Of a DNA stretch of 64,000 nucleotides, positions 42,834 to 54,283 are shown in pieces (positions within the stretch are counted from its first letter, which is position 1; each line of letters begins with the position of its first letter). Under the pieces are notes generated by a model, which was not told the origin of the DNA, searched no databases, and worked only from the letters and a program-made list of their open reading frames with translations. Origin of the DNA: Turritopsis dohrnii (taxonomy: Eukaryota > Cnidaria > Hydrozoa > Anthoathecata > Oceaniidae); the NCBI GenBank assembly GCA_027922465.2, contig BQMF02000206.1, positions 620,001 through 684,000 of the forward strand, read 5' to 3'. A program made the translations under genes and the position numbers.

Positions 42834-45800
42834 CTAGCCGCCAAGACGGCGTCGCTCGCCGCCCATGTCTACCTGCTCTCTGTATCACTGTATCAATAAA
42901 CGTCAAATTTCCTTATAAACGGCTCATACAACTTGGAAAAGATTCGAAGTCACAACCTCTGGCGTACAATCAGTGTTACATCAGTGTTTCATTAACTATT
43001 TTTCAGGTTTTTCATTATGTGTTACTTTTTTTAAAACCAATCGTTGTTATTTTTTAAAACCAATCGTTGATCAGTACAACAACACACTCGAAACGTAGGA
43101 AGAAAAAACTTCAACTTTTTATTAGCTTTTGTTTAAAAAAAAGTTACGCGCTCTACCATGGGTGCTATCAAACAGGGTGAAAAATGGTTTCTCTTCTTAA
43201 AAAGTTCACATGGGAGGAGAGAAAAAAGGCACGTGCTAAATGAATAAATTGAATAAAAGAAACGTTCGATCAGAAGCGCTTAACAAATAAAAGAAATTAA
43301 ATTATTAAAAGAAAAGCAAAAAAATATTGTGTTTCTCTTTTTTTACCTAATAAATAATTTTGTCACAACTCAATCTACCATTTTGCGTGACTTACAAACA
43401 AACAAACAGACAGACGGAGAATCGGCTATTAATATATAGACTAGCCGCCAAGGCGGCGTCGCTCGCCGCCCATGTTCAGCCTGCGTTGTATCACCATCTG
43501 CTCCAAATTATTGCACTTAAAACCAGCGATAAGACTTCCTTTGCTGCTGGCTTTATCGATTAATAAAGCTCGTTTGCACGTGAAGAGAAATACGTTCCTG
43601 GTGTTTCAAATCTTGCATGTTCTTAACTCAGCCGTTCATTGTCGCGGTCGCATTTAAAATGTCAGTAGACTTTCTTGTTTTACACAATGCATTCCGAACG
43701 TGAACTTCACGTGTTTTTTATTTACTATTTTAAACCAATCAAATATCAGTTTAACAATACACTCAAAACGCAGAGAGAAGAAACTTTTCAACTTATTATT
43801 AGCTTTTGTTTTACGCGCTCTAACATGGGTGCTGTCAGAAGTAGGTGAAAAAATGGTTTCTTTTCTTAAAAAGATCACACGGGAGGAGAAAAAAATGCAC
43901 GTGCTAAATGAATGAAGTGAATAAAAAACGTTCGATCAGATTTAAATAGATTAAAAGAAATCGATTAAAAGAAATTAAGACAACTATTAAGACAAAAGCA
44001 AAAAAAAAATATTTTGTTTCATGAATCTCTTTTTTTTACCTATCGGTTTTTAAGCATTTTGATTGTTCGAAAAAAAGTTCACCCGTCTCAGACAGTCAGG
44101 AAAGCGTTAGGATACACTGGCTAACCACACATGCTGCCACGTTGTGCCACTGCTGCTTTTTGTCCAAAATGTTTAATCAGTTAGTTTCTTTGTATTTAGT
44201 TGATGTATTGTTTTCAAAGGCAAGTCAACGGTAGTCCTTGGAATATAAAACTAACAATAATAATAAAAACAAAACGTTATCTCTATTGGTTCACCAGCCA
44301 AAACAAGTCACGTTCGATTGGGGTTGCAATGTATTTGTTTCGAACTCACGTCGCACACAAAAAAAAGAAATAATTTTGTCACAACTCAATCTACCATTTT
44401 GCGTGACTTACAAACAAACAAAAAGACAGACGGAGAATCGGCTATTAATATATAGACTAGCCGCCAAGGCGGCGTCGCTCGCCGCCCATGTTCAGCCTGC
44501 GTTGTATCACCATCTGCTCCAAATTATTGCACTTAAAACCAGCGATAAGACTTCCTTTGCTGCTGGCTTTATCGATTAATAAAGCTCGTTTGCACGTGAA
44601 GAGAAATACGTTCCTGGTGTTTCAAATCTTGCATGTTCTTAACTCAGCCGTTCATTGTCGCGGTCGCATTTAAAATGTCAGTAGACTTTCTTGTTTTACA
44701 CAATGCATTCCGAACGTGAACTTCACGTGTTTTTTATTTACTATTTTAAACCAATCAAATATCAGTTTAACAATACACTCAAAACGCAGAGAGAAGAAAC
44801 TTTTCAACTTATTATTAGCTTTTGTTTTACGCGCTCTAACATGGGTGCTGTCAGAAGTAGGTGAAAAAATGGTTTCTTTTCTTAAAAAGATCACACGGGA
44901 GGAGAAAAAAATGCACGTGCTAAATGAATGAAGTGAATAAAAAACGTTCGATCAGATTTAAATAGATTAAAAGAAATCGATTAAAAGAAATTAAGACAAC
45001 TATTAAGACAAAAGCAAAAAAAAAAATATTTTGTTTCATGAATCTCTTTTTTTTACCTATCGGTTTTTAAGCATTTTGATTGTTCGAAAAAAAGTTCACC
45101 CGTCTCAGACAGTCAGGAAAGCGTTAGGATACACTGGCAAACCGCACATGCTGCCACGTTGTGCCACTGCTGCTTTTTGTCCAAAATGTTTAATCAGTTA
45201 GTTTCTTAGTTGATGTATTGTTTTCAAAGCCAAGTCAACGTGGAATATAAAACTGACAATAATAATAAAAACAAAACATTATTCCTATTAGTTATTCAGC
45301 CAAAAAAAGTCACGTTCGATTGGGGTTGCAATGTATTTATTGCTTCAAACTCACGTCGCACACAAAAAAAGAAATAATTTCGCTCACAACTCAATCTACC
45401 ATTTTGCGTGACTTACAAACTTCCACGAACTTCCACTTTTTATTAGCTTTTGTAAAAAAGCTTTTTTAAAAAAGTTACGCGCTCAAACATGGGTGCTATC
45501 AAACAGGTCGAAAATGGTTTCTCTTCTTAAAATGTTCACACACGGGAGGAGAGAAAAAATGCACGTGCTAAATGAATAAAGAGAATAAAAAAAACGTTCG
45601 ATCAGATTAAAATAGGTTAAAAAAAATCGATTAAAAGAAATTAAGACAACTATTACGACAAAAGCAAAAAAAAAAAAACATTTTGTTTTATGATACTCTT
45701 TTTTTACCTATCGGTTTTTAAACATTTTGATTGCTCAAAAAGAAAGTTCACCCGTCTCAGACAGTCAGGCAAGAGTTAGTGACAAACCGAACATGCTGCC

Positions 45801-46123
45801 ACGTTTTGCCACTGCTGCTTTTTGTCCAAACTGTTTAATCAGTTAGTTTCTTTGTATTTAGTTGATGTACTGTTTTCAAAGCCAAGTCAACGTGGAATAT
45901 AAAACTAACAGTAATAATAAAAACAAAACGTTATTCCTATTAGTTCATCAGCCAAAAAAGTCACGTTCGATTGGGGTTGCAATGTATTTCCTTCGAACTC
46001 ACGTCGCACACAAAAAAAAATAATTTCGCTCACAACTCAATCTACCATTTTGCGTGACTTACAAACAAACAGACAGACAGACAGACAGACAGTCAGACAG
46101 AGAATCGGCTACTAATATATAGA
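42834..46123 (-). mobile_element. Head-to-tail Helitron array
   Basis: Three units lie directly abutted: 42834-43440, 43441-44456 (1016 bp) and 44457-46123. On the minus strand each starts TCTATATATTA(A/G)TAGCCG and ends in a GC-rich stem-loop (GGCGGC, loop, GCCGCC), TTGGCGG (TTGGCGG-like in unit 1), CTAG. The whole array is bordered by A before TC and T after CTAG, the canonical Helitron insertion rule. Units 2 and 3 are nearly identical over about 900 bp. Unit 3 holds an extra partial duplication and a CAGA microsatellite (about 46071-46098). No replicase is encoded. Confidence 0.8.
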
Positions 46124-46207
46124 TAGTGTGATCTAATAAACAAGATGAGATGCAAAGGTAGGAAAATGAAACAAGGGTTGAGTTATAATTAGAAGTACTG
46201 TAACAGG

Positions 46208-49200
46208 TTTACAAATTTCTTTTTAATAGATTTTTGAAGATAGGCAAGGATTCACTGTCTGATAGAGAACATGAAGGAGTAACAAAAAGATTCCACAAGT
46301 GTGGTCCACGATATAGTAATTGTTTATTTGCCATTTTAAAGAAGCACATTACAAATCAGCATAAAAGTATAATAATATTAATGGCTGGAGCCAATACATA
46401 TAGCCAAAGGCTAGACAAGGGTATGGCCACCAATAATTTAACAGTTGGATCAATAGACTACCATAAACAAGTAAAAACTAATTTGCGAAAAATAAATAGT
46501 TAATAAAAGTGATGCTTTTGAAGAGTTCGATTAAGTTGTGCTTAGAGATGCTAGATAGGTCTGATTCTGGACAATGCAGCTGAAACTCATTTCATTGAAC
46601 AACAGACTGATAGATAACAGAGTTTAAACCAAATTTAGTGGTATTGCATTTAGGTCTTGATAAGAGTCCCAATAAATTACCCCTGGTGTTGTGACAATGT
46701 GGATATTTACTTAGATTGTAAGTATTAATTAGAGCTGGAGGTGCAGAGTTAGAGAGTATGTGAAAAGTAGAGATAATGTTAAGAAGTTTAACTAGATCAG
46801 AGAATTTAAGAATTTTAAGATTACGAAATAAAATAGATGAAGGAGAGTTAAATTCAGAGAAGGTAATCTACTTTGCTTCTGAAGTCTAGAGATTCTAAGG
46901 CAAGGTGAGTTTCCCCAAACCTGACAGGCATATCTCATGTGAGTGTCAAAGAATGAAAAATAAACTTGAAGAAGAATAAATCTTGAGATAAAATGTCGAA
47001 GTTTAGAGATGATACCATTTGCTTTCCTTAATTTTACACATAACAATTCAAGGTGTTTTTTCCATGAAAGAATGTTATCTAAGTGAACACCAAGATATTT
47101 GACTGAGTCATTGAGATCAAGGGGATGACCATTTAGTATAAGCCGTATATTGTAGTTGGGAATCTTATGTGAGCCATGGAATAATAAGACTTCTGTCTTA
47201 GGAACATTCAGAGAGATCTTGTTAGCGCATAACCATTTGAAAAGTCTCCTCAGATCTAAGTTAAGACGTTTTTCTATAACCTTAAGGGAGGAATTTGAAT
47301 AAAGAATACAGGTATCATCAGCAAATAAAGTAGCTACACTAAAGATAAGAGAGTTAGGGAGATCATTAATATAAATGATAAACAGCAAAGGTCCCAGAAC
47401 TGATCCTTGAGGAACACCGTGAAAAACTTCCTTAAAATCTGATTTTTTACCATTTAGATACACATACTGTTTTCTCCCAGTCAAATAAGATTGGATCCAA
47501 CGCTTACACTTACCTCTGATACCATAGAGTTCAAGTTTGCGTAACAGGATGTTTATGTCAACTGTATCAAAAGCTTTTCGCAGATCAATGAACACCCCAC
47601 AAGAAAATTGTCCAGTATCAAGTGATTTTCTGATAGTTTGATAGTTTCGGTAAGGGTAATTAAGGTTTGAGTTGTGGAATGTGATTTTCTAAATCCAAAT
47701 TGTCTGTTAAATATTAGGTTGTGTTTAAGAAGAAAGGAATTAAGTCTTGTGTGAACTAATTTTTCAAAAATTTTATCAATATTAGAAAGTAGTGAAATAG
47801 GCCGATAATTATTCACATCAAGATTAGAACCTTTGTTCTTGAAAACAGGTATTACTTTGACTAATTTAAGAGTGTCTGGAAATATACCTGTTTCAAAAGT
47901 TAGGTTGATTAAAGATGATAAAACACTAGCAAGTTCATTTGGGTCACAATCAAAAATTTGTCTTGGAGTACTATTGTCACCAGTACTTTTGGAATGGTTT
48001 AGGGTTTTGAAAGTTTTAAGCATTTCATCATGAGTTACAGCTCTAAAAAAACAGGAATCAGGTGAAGGATTTCCAATTAAAAAGTCTTCAAAATTACCAA
48101 AGTTTGGAATTTTGTCTTGCAAATTTTGCGCAATAGAGCTAAAATAATCATTAAAAGCACTGGCGACCGTAGTTTGGTCGTTAACAATATTGTTATTCAA
48201 ATCAAGAGAAATATTAGCATTATTTTTATTTTTAGAACTATGGATTATACCATTAATGCCTTTCCAAAGTTTTTTTGAGTTTTTGATGTTATTTTCGAAG
48301 AATGTTTTGTAATACATATTTTTACTAGTTTTTATAAGTTTAACGATAGTGTTACGATAAAATTTATATTTAATGTGTAGTTCATTTTTGATGTTATTGT
48401 TCTTACAATTAATGAATTTTTTTAAAAGAACATCACGTTTAAGTATTGATTTACGTATACCCTTAGTTATCCAAGGTTTGGTCTTATCAAGGATTTGTTT
48501 TTTGGACATCTCTCTTATGGGAGTGAATTGATTTACGAGAAAATTAAGTTTATCAAAAAATAGATCAAAAGAGACATTTGGATCTTTTGCATCAAGTTTC
48601 ATGAAGGAATCCCAGTTGATTGATTGAAAATATTTTCTAAATTTTTCAGCATCAAAGTTTTTCCAATCTTTGTAAGTTTTAGGGATATTATTGGTTTGTT
48701 TTTTGTTTGATTTATCTAATAGTACAAATTGGGCCAGATGGTCAGAAATGCCTGAAATAAAATTACCTGAGATAGACTTGTAAGAATGGGGAGAAATAAA
48801 AATGTTATCAATCAGTGTCTGTGAGTTATTACTAATCCTAGTAGGTAAATTGATATATGGTAATACAAGAAAGCTACTTAAAGTGTCAATAAAGTTAGTG
48901 ACAGAATTTTCACTAGAACTTAATAGATTCAAATTAAAATCACCTAAGAGAACAAGTAACTTACCTTGGCGATTGACAATTTCTAAGATGGGAAGAAGAA
49001 ACTTATTTGTAAATTCAATTGGTGATAAGGCATGATGTCTGTATATTGATCCCACTACAATATTAGGCTTATTTTTTACCTGGATTTCAGCAAATGTTGA
49101 TTCCAATAATTTTGAAGCATACATAATATTCTCAAGATCAGGTCTTCTAAAAGATGTAAGTTTATCGGAAATAAAGAGAAGGGTGCCACCATGGTTTGCT

Positions 49201-49742
49201 TCAGTAACAGTGACATGAGATTGATAATTAGAAATTACAGGACTATAAGGAGAAGTTGATAGAATACGTGTTTCACTCAGCCCTATTACATCAAATTCAA
49301 AATTAAGAGAATCAAGAAAAAGTTCTAAACTATCAAGATGTAAATTTAAAGAATTAATGTTTAAATGGAAGAATGAATAAGAAGAGGTATTGCAAATAGC
49401 TGAATTAGAAATCATAGTTTTAAAGGAAAGTTCATCATAATACTTACAATTTAACGTTTCCAGATTGTCAAAATTTTGAGAAGTGTGTTGGGAGGAAAGA
49501 GTACTTAAAGACGGGTCAGGTTCAGGTTCAGGTTCAGTATTGAAAAGAAAAAGCAGACAGCTACACCTATAACAGAACCAGGCCTCACTATCATCTGTTT
49601 CAATGAGCTTTTTGAAATCACTAGTGCTAAGACGATTACATTTGGGATGAACCCAGTGTTCACAAAAGTTACAAAAAATAGCATCACTTTTAATTGGTTT
49701 ATCGCAAATAGAACATGGATCACTATCCACTTCAACAGACAT
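46208..49742 (-). pseudogene. CR1-like LINE ORF2: PHD finger, APE endonuclease, reverse transcriptase
   Basis: Residues 15-62 form a PHD finger (CSICDKPIKSDAIFC, CEHWVHPKC, WFCYRC). The APE endonuclease follows: FHLNINSL, GLSETRIL, GGTLLFIS, GSIYRHH, GDFNLNLL and GISDHLAQFV. RT begins VIPVFKNKGS, NNYRPISLLS and, after a one-base shift near 47620, FIDLRKAFDTVD, GVPQGSVLGPLLF and LFADDTCI. Further frameshifts near 46860 and 46615 lead to a recognisable C-terminus with an RGPHLWN-like block near 46300. It is therefore a recently inactivated copy: three small frame changes and otherwise complete. Confidence 0.85.
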
Positions 49743-49871
49743 GATATCAAAATGATAATTGTTTCTCGAGCCAAAACTTGTAATAATAAAAAAAATAAAA
49801 TAAAATAAAGTATCAAGAATGTCTTAAAACATTTAATAGAGAAAAAGAATCTATTCTAAAAGTTCTTTTTG

Positions 49872-50770
49872 TTAAGGAAAATTACTTAGAAGGTCGTTAA
49901 GATGCGTAATTTTCATGACTTCATCATAGTCAAGAAATCTAATGTAAATTGTACCATTAAAAACCCAGAATGAATCGATTACTTTATTCTGATGGAGAGT
50001 TTTAACTTTTCCCCAGAGATAACGATAATAGTTGCAAAGATTGTTATTGATGTAAATTTTGTCGGCAAGATCAGCTTTTTTATAGATGTCATGAGAACGG
50101 AAGATTTTACCTGTCTTGAGAAGTTTTTCAGCGAATTTTCTGTTTACAAATCGAACGATAGTGCGTTTAGGGCCTTTTTGATTAGGTTTTCTTCGAAGTC
50201 GATGACAAGCTTCAATATCATTTGATGAAATGTTGATATCAACTGCCTTTGCTATTTTGATAACTTTATCTTCTAAATCCTCATCACCGACTGAGTCTGG
50301 TATTCCAACAATCTCTATGTTGTTTCTTCTTATGTATTGCTGAACTTCCGCGGTGTCTCTTTCTACCTCAATAAATTCATCATATTCTGCTTTCTCGTCT
50401 TTAAATACTTTCAAATCATGTTGGATCTTTTGAATGATTACATCTTTTTCCGACAGTTCAGATTTCAGTTCCTTTATTTCAGATTTGAGAGCAGTATTTT
50501 CATTTTGCAGTTTTATCAAAAGTTCCTCTTTTACTGTGTCAATCTTAGAATATAAATCTGATTTTATAATCCTCAATTCATAATAAATCATCTCAAGTGT
50601 AATTTCTTGATCATCGTGAATAAAATTATTTATCGAGTCGTGAAATACCTCATTCTCATCAGATGGAATATCTTCTACAGTATCATTATCAGTATCTTCT
50701 ACAGTATCAGCTTTGTCTTCGACAGTATTGACAACATTTCTCTGTGAACTTCTCGTTGATGCATACCATC
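49872..50770 (-). CDS. CR1-like LINE ORF1 (coiled coil and RRM-like domain)
   Basis: The frame is open from about 50770. The first ATG in the longest clear reading is at 50591, but acidic residues (ADTVEDTDNDTVEDIPSDE) precede it in frame, so the N-terminus is unsettled. A coiled coil follows (KEELLIKLQNENTALKSEIK, LKSELSEKD), then YIRRNNIEIVGIPDSVGDED, KIAKAVDINISSNDIEACHRL, RTIVRFVNRKFAEKLLK and INNNLCNYYRYLWGKV, the pattern of the L1-ORF1-type RNA-binding domain. The product likely coats LINE RNA. Stop at 49872. Confidence 0.75.
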
Positions 50771-50869
50771 TTGTTACAATGTTTGGCTCGAGAAACGCCT
50801 ACTTTTTACGCGCGAATCAACTTGACACGTCCGTACTTCACGAGGTTGCAAGTCCAAAAAATGTAAAAT

Positions 50870-51845
50870 GATGCAGAATTGACTAAGTTTATTTTTACAA
50901 ATTGGTTTGACTAGCATTTTGTTCATTCGAGTTGTGTATTTGTGCAGCGATGGTGTAGTGGTTAGTACCCTTGAGTGCGGGCGCTGCGACCCGTGTTCGA
51001 GTCCAGTCATGTCGTATCTCAATACACCACTCCGATGCGCTTTAAAAGCAGCGTGTCAGCGTGTCAGCCCATTAGGAGCCATCGACTGACTGCACACTGG
51101 CCTTCGGGCAAGTTAGAGCAATGCTATACGTATCTCTGGCGGTAAGTCAACTAACAGTTGCAAGTCGGCGGGCGGAAGAACCAACCATTACGGATGGAAG
51201 CCCAAGGACTAAAAACTCCCGTTACTTACTTACTTACTTACTTACTTACTTGTTCTTGGCTTTAGGTGTATAGAGGTCATAGAAGACAGGTGGAGAGATT
51301 TTCATTTTACACTTAAACATAAATGTTAGGGTTTGAAAACTATTTAATTCATAAAGCGTTAATATGGCACACTCTTCAAAGAGAGGTTTAGTATGCGCAT
51401 TGTGATCTTTTGTTGTTTATAACTCTTATGGCATATTTCTGACGACGAGCAAGAGAAATTAACTTACTTTTTTGTGTACTAGCCCATATTATGTTGGCAT
51501 AGTTCAAATAACTATGTACAAAAGCATAGTAAAGTTGTTTTAGTAGATGTTTGTTCAAAATATGTTTTGCTTTATATAATACTCCAATCCCCTTTGATAC
51601 TTTAGAGTTAATATATTGAATGTGGTCTGACCAATTTAAATTTTCATTAATTAACACACCAAGAAATTTTGTGACCGTGTCTCTTTTTAATTCAGTATCA
51701 CCTATTGATAGTTTGGGAAGTTCATTTGGAATAAGAGATTTTCTTCTATATGAATGGAATAGTGAAAATTTAGTTTTCTTAACATTCAACGACAGTTTGT
51801 TTGCCTGAAACCATATGGTCACTTTTTGTAATTCTTCATTCATGT
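50870..51845 (-). pseudogene. LINE RT C-terminal fragment interrupted by a SINE
   Basis: 51843-51388 encodes WFQANKLSLNVKKTKFSLFH, TKFLGVLINENLNWSDHI, LLKQLYYAFVHSYLNYANI, a LINE RT end. The reading goes on (AILTLYELNSFQTLTFMFK, PPVFYDLY) to about 51252. There the SINE tail begins. Beyond the SINE, at about 50942-50870, KYTTRMNKMLVKPICKNKLSQFCI continues the expected LINE C-terminus. The 5' side is truncated at 51845. Confidence 0.75.
50943..51251 (+). mobile_element. tRNA-derived SINE, copy 2
   Basis: The A box TGGTGTAGTGGTTAGTACC lies near 50951-50969 and the B box GTTCGAGTCC near 50995-51004. A body shared with 5675-5934 follows, then a (TTAC)n tail at about 51222-51251. The tRNA-like promoter is well preserved, so it could still be transcribed by pol III. 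Insertion within the LINE fragment is shown by LINE sequence on both sides. Confidence 0.9.
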
Positions 51846-52394
51846 CACTGAAGAGTTATATTATAACTTAGCGATGCACACTGCAAAAAGACTATCGTCG
51901 TATGATTTGATGATAGTTATTAATTTCCACTCAAATTTAATCTGATTTTAAAAGCAGTTCCCCGCCATGGATTTCAATGTGAGGGGGTGGGGGAATTGGG
52001 GGATAAAAAAGTAATAGTTTGCTTAAAAAGGTCATGGTCATGGTTGGGCGACGAAGAAAATTTTGGTTTCCAGAGTCTCTAGAATGGCCTCTAAATCGAT
52101 ACTGAGGAAATATTTCTCACTAGAAATTTCTATTTTACTGAGTGTGAAATGTTGTGAAAAACGCAAATTGTTTAGGAGAATCTTGCATATCTCGCAAACT
52201 TCTTAGGTTCATTGAATATAATAACAAGAGCCAGATGGCGCAAAACGGTAGCAGCAAGCAGCATACTTTCGAAAGCACGACCAAAAATTGCCATAAAAAA
52301 ATAGTTAGTGTAAAGAGGTCTTATCGAATGTAAATGGGGTCTTATTAAGAAACGCCACCAGCAAATAATTTTCAAGACAAAGAAATGTACATAC
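51846..52394. other. Intergenic stretch with diverged repeat fragment
   Basis: GGTTGGGCGACGAAGAAAAT near 52042-52062 resembles 54358-54380 inside the TIR element at 54284-55444, so part is probably a relic of that family. No exon seen. Confidence 0.35.
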
Positions 52395-52621
52395 TGTTGA
52401 AAATAGGCACTCTTGTTGAAAGAACATTCCGGAATAATGAAGAACATTCCAGAACATTATCAGAATAATGAAGAATATACTAGAACCTACTAGAACGACC
52501 AGATAGAATGTTCTAGACATATTTCTGTTTATATATATATAGGACTAATTTTGTAAGTTTTTTTTAGAAAGAGTGTTTTTCAGAGAAATATATGCAGAAG
52601 AAATAAAATAATTTTTCAACA
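52395..52621 (+). repeat. Ty1/copia 5' LTR
   Basis: The 227-bp LTR begins TGTTGA and ends TCAACA (inverted ends). It is followed at once by GGTTATGGGCCCAGTC, the primer-binding site typical of animal copia elements primed by an internal part of initiator Met tRNA. A TATA-like tract TATATATATATAGG lies at about 52529-52542. A matching 3' LTR is not in view. Confidence 0.85.
52421..52518 (+). promoter_or_regulatory. Heat-shock elements in copia U3
   Basis: Two perfect three-unit heat-shock elements (nGAAnnTTCnnGAAn) are present: AGAACATTCCGGAAT at 52421-52435 and AGAACATTCCAGAAC at 52441-52455. A near-perfect third, AGAATGTTCTAGAC, is at 52505-52518, just upstream of the TATA tract at about 52529. 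HSF trimers bind such arrays. Induction by heat is inferred. Confidence 0.7.
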
Positions 52622-52822
52622 GGTTATGGGCCCAGTCTTTGCTCAAGAAGATTAACATTTATAGAAGTTTCATGAAGAAGTCGTCCTGAGCTTTCGGAAG
52701 ATTTTGGTTTTTGGTTTGTGTTCATTTTGCTTTGGGAAGGTGTAAAGATCGCACGAAAATTCATATCGGATTTTGTAATTGTATTTGGAAACCTTATAGA
52801 TTGTGGTTTAATACAGATTGAC

Positions 52823-53814
52823 ATGGCGACAGAAAGCACCAAGTTTTTGATAAAGCCGTTAAATGGAACAAACTATGCTACCTGGAAGGTTCAGTGCAGA
52901 ATGACGTTAATTAAAGATGGACTTTGGAATATTGTTAATGGGACAGAAAACACTCCAACTGAAGAAGGAGAAGTCAACAAATTTTTGCTGCGAAGGGATC
53001 GTGCTTTGGCGACGATTGTTTTGTCAATGGAACCATCGCTCTTATACTTGCTTGGACCGGATCCTTATGACCCTACTGAGGTTTGGAAGAAGTTGGCGGA
53101 TCAGTTCCAGAAGAAGACATGGAGTAATAAATTGACATTGCGCAGAAAGTTATATGACCTGAAATTGAAAGATGGACAATCTGTTCAAAAGCACATAAAA
53201 GCTTTAACAGAAATTTTCGATGAACTTGCAATGGAGACCCGTTGGATGATGAAAACAAAGTTGTTCATGTATTGGCTAGTCTACCAAAATCATATGATAT
53301 GTTGGTTACTGCATTAGAAGATAGTGCTGAAGTGCCGAAACTGGAAATTGTCACTGAACGACTGCTACATGAGGAAAGCAAACGTAGAGATAATTCGAAC
53401 TCGGAGATGGAAGCCATGACATCAAAACATCGAAATCCAAGAAAGGGACCAAAATGTCATCACTGTGGAAAGATTGGTCACATTAAGCGAGAATGTTGGG
53501 AGCTAACAAAAAAACAAAGTAATTCTTTGTCAAACAGCAAACAACGAGTGAAGCTACAAAATGCATGTTTTGCTGAACAAGAAGAAAATGAAGATATCAT
53601 TGGTTTGATTGCTGAAGAGATCCTGAGAGTTAATCACAGAAGTAATTGGATTGTTGATTCCGAAGCAACCTGTCATATGTGTAACAAAGAGGAGCTGTTT
53701 ACAGAAATATCACCCTTGGAAACGCCGCAAGAGATTACTGTTGGAGATGGATTTTCCGTGGAAGCAATCGCAAAAGGAACTGTAATGTTAGAAATGGTTG
53801 TTCCAGGTAAATAA
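52823..53814 (+). pseudogene. Ty1/copia gag and protease start
   Basis: ATG at 52823 begins MATESTKFLIKPLNGTNYAT; gag features include WKVQCRMTL, VWKKLADQF and KLKDGQSVQKHI. A one-base shift near 53240 moves to the frame with HVLASLPKSYDMLVTALE. A CCHC knuckle CHHCGKIGHIKREC (about 53457-53498) and the protease WIVDSEATCHMC (about 53648-53683) follow. The protease active-site Gly is Glu here (DSE in place of DSG). The ORF stops at 53814 and integrase/RT are absent, so this is a 5' remnant of a copia element. Confidence 0.85.
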
Positions 53815-54283
53815 GCACAACGATCAGGAAGAAAGTTGGACAAATTTTGTCCGAGCTCCAAGGCGTGCTCCAAAAGGAAACTTGGCGCTATTTGAGTTCC
53901 GATGTTTTTCCGCTGACACTGCAAGAATTTAACTTTCAATAATGGCAGATCAAAGCTGAGCCGAGGAGGAGAGAGAGAGAGAGAGAGAGAAACAAATTAT
54001 ATTTTTGCTTCTTATATCAGTGGCGGATCTAGATGCATGTCGATAGCATAGCAATCTAAAAAGAAAAGAAAAGTGTTCAAATAAACCCATTGGTAATATA
54101 GATTGAATTCACAAATTATGTTAATGCTCTCCTACACAAATTTCTCGACATACCTGTATAATCTTTAATAGATTTTTCCTGTGAAATTAATTTGGTTTAG
54201 TAGATTAATAATGTTTGGTGCTTTTTCTGTTTGTCTGAAAGCTATTTTGTGTTTGTTTTGTTTGCTTCAATATGGTTATTATA
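53815..54283. other. Intergenic stretch with (GA)n microsatellite
   Basis: A (GA)n tract at about 53967-53991, then CAGTGGCGGATCTAG at about 54020, which looks like a hAT-type terminus without a partner. No exon seen. Confidence 0.4.

Larger units (their letters stand above)
46130..50800 (-). mobile_element. Nearly complete CR1-like LINE with two ORFs
   Basis: The minus-strand element comprises ORF1 (open from about 50770 to 49872), a short spacer, ORF2 (49742 to about 46208, with frameshifts) and a short 3' UTR up to the Helitron array near 46124. Overall order and motifs are those of a CR1-clade LINE with a PHD finger at the start of ORF2. Confidence 0.8.

Noticed and set aside
43472..44931. 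Identical ORFs of 61-74 codons occurring twice
   Set aside because: They repeat because the 1016-bp Helitron unit is duplicated. No motif or start context supports translation.
42834..46123. LTR retrotransposon or satellite interpretation of the tandem units
   Set aside because: There are no TG...CA ends, PBS or coding region, and the TC...CTAG ends with A/T flanks fit Helitrons better.
50943..51010. A functional tRNA gene
   Set aside because: The A and B boxes are present but the cloverleaf does not continue; the 300-bp body and (TTAC)n tail identify a SINE.
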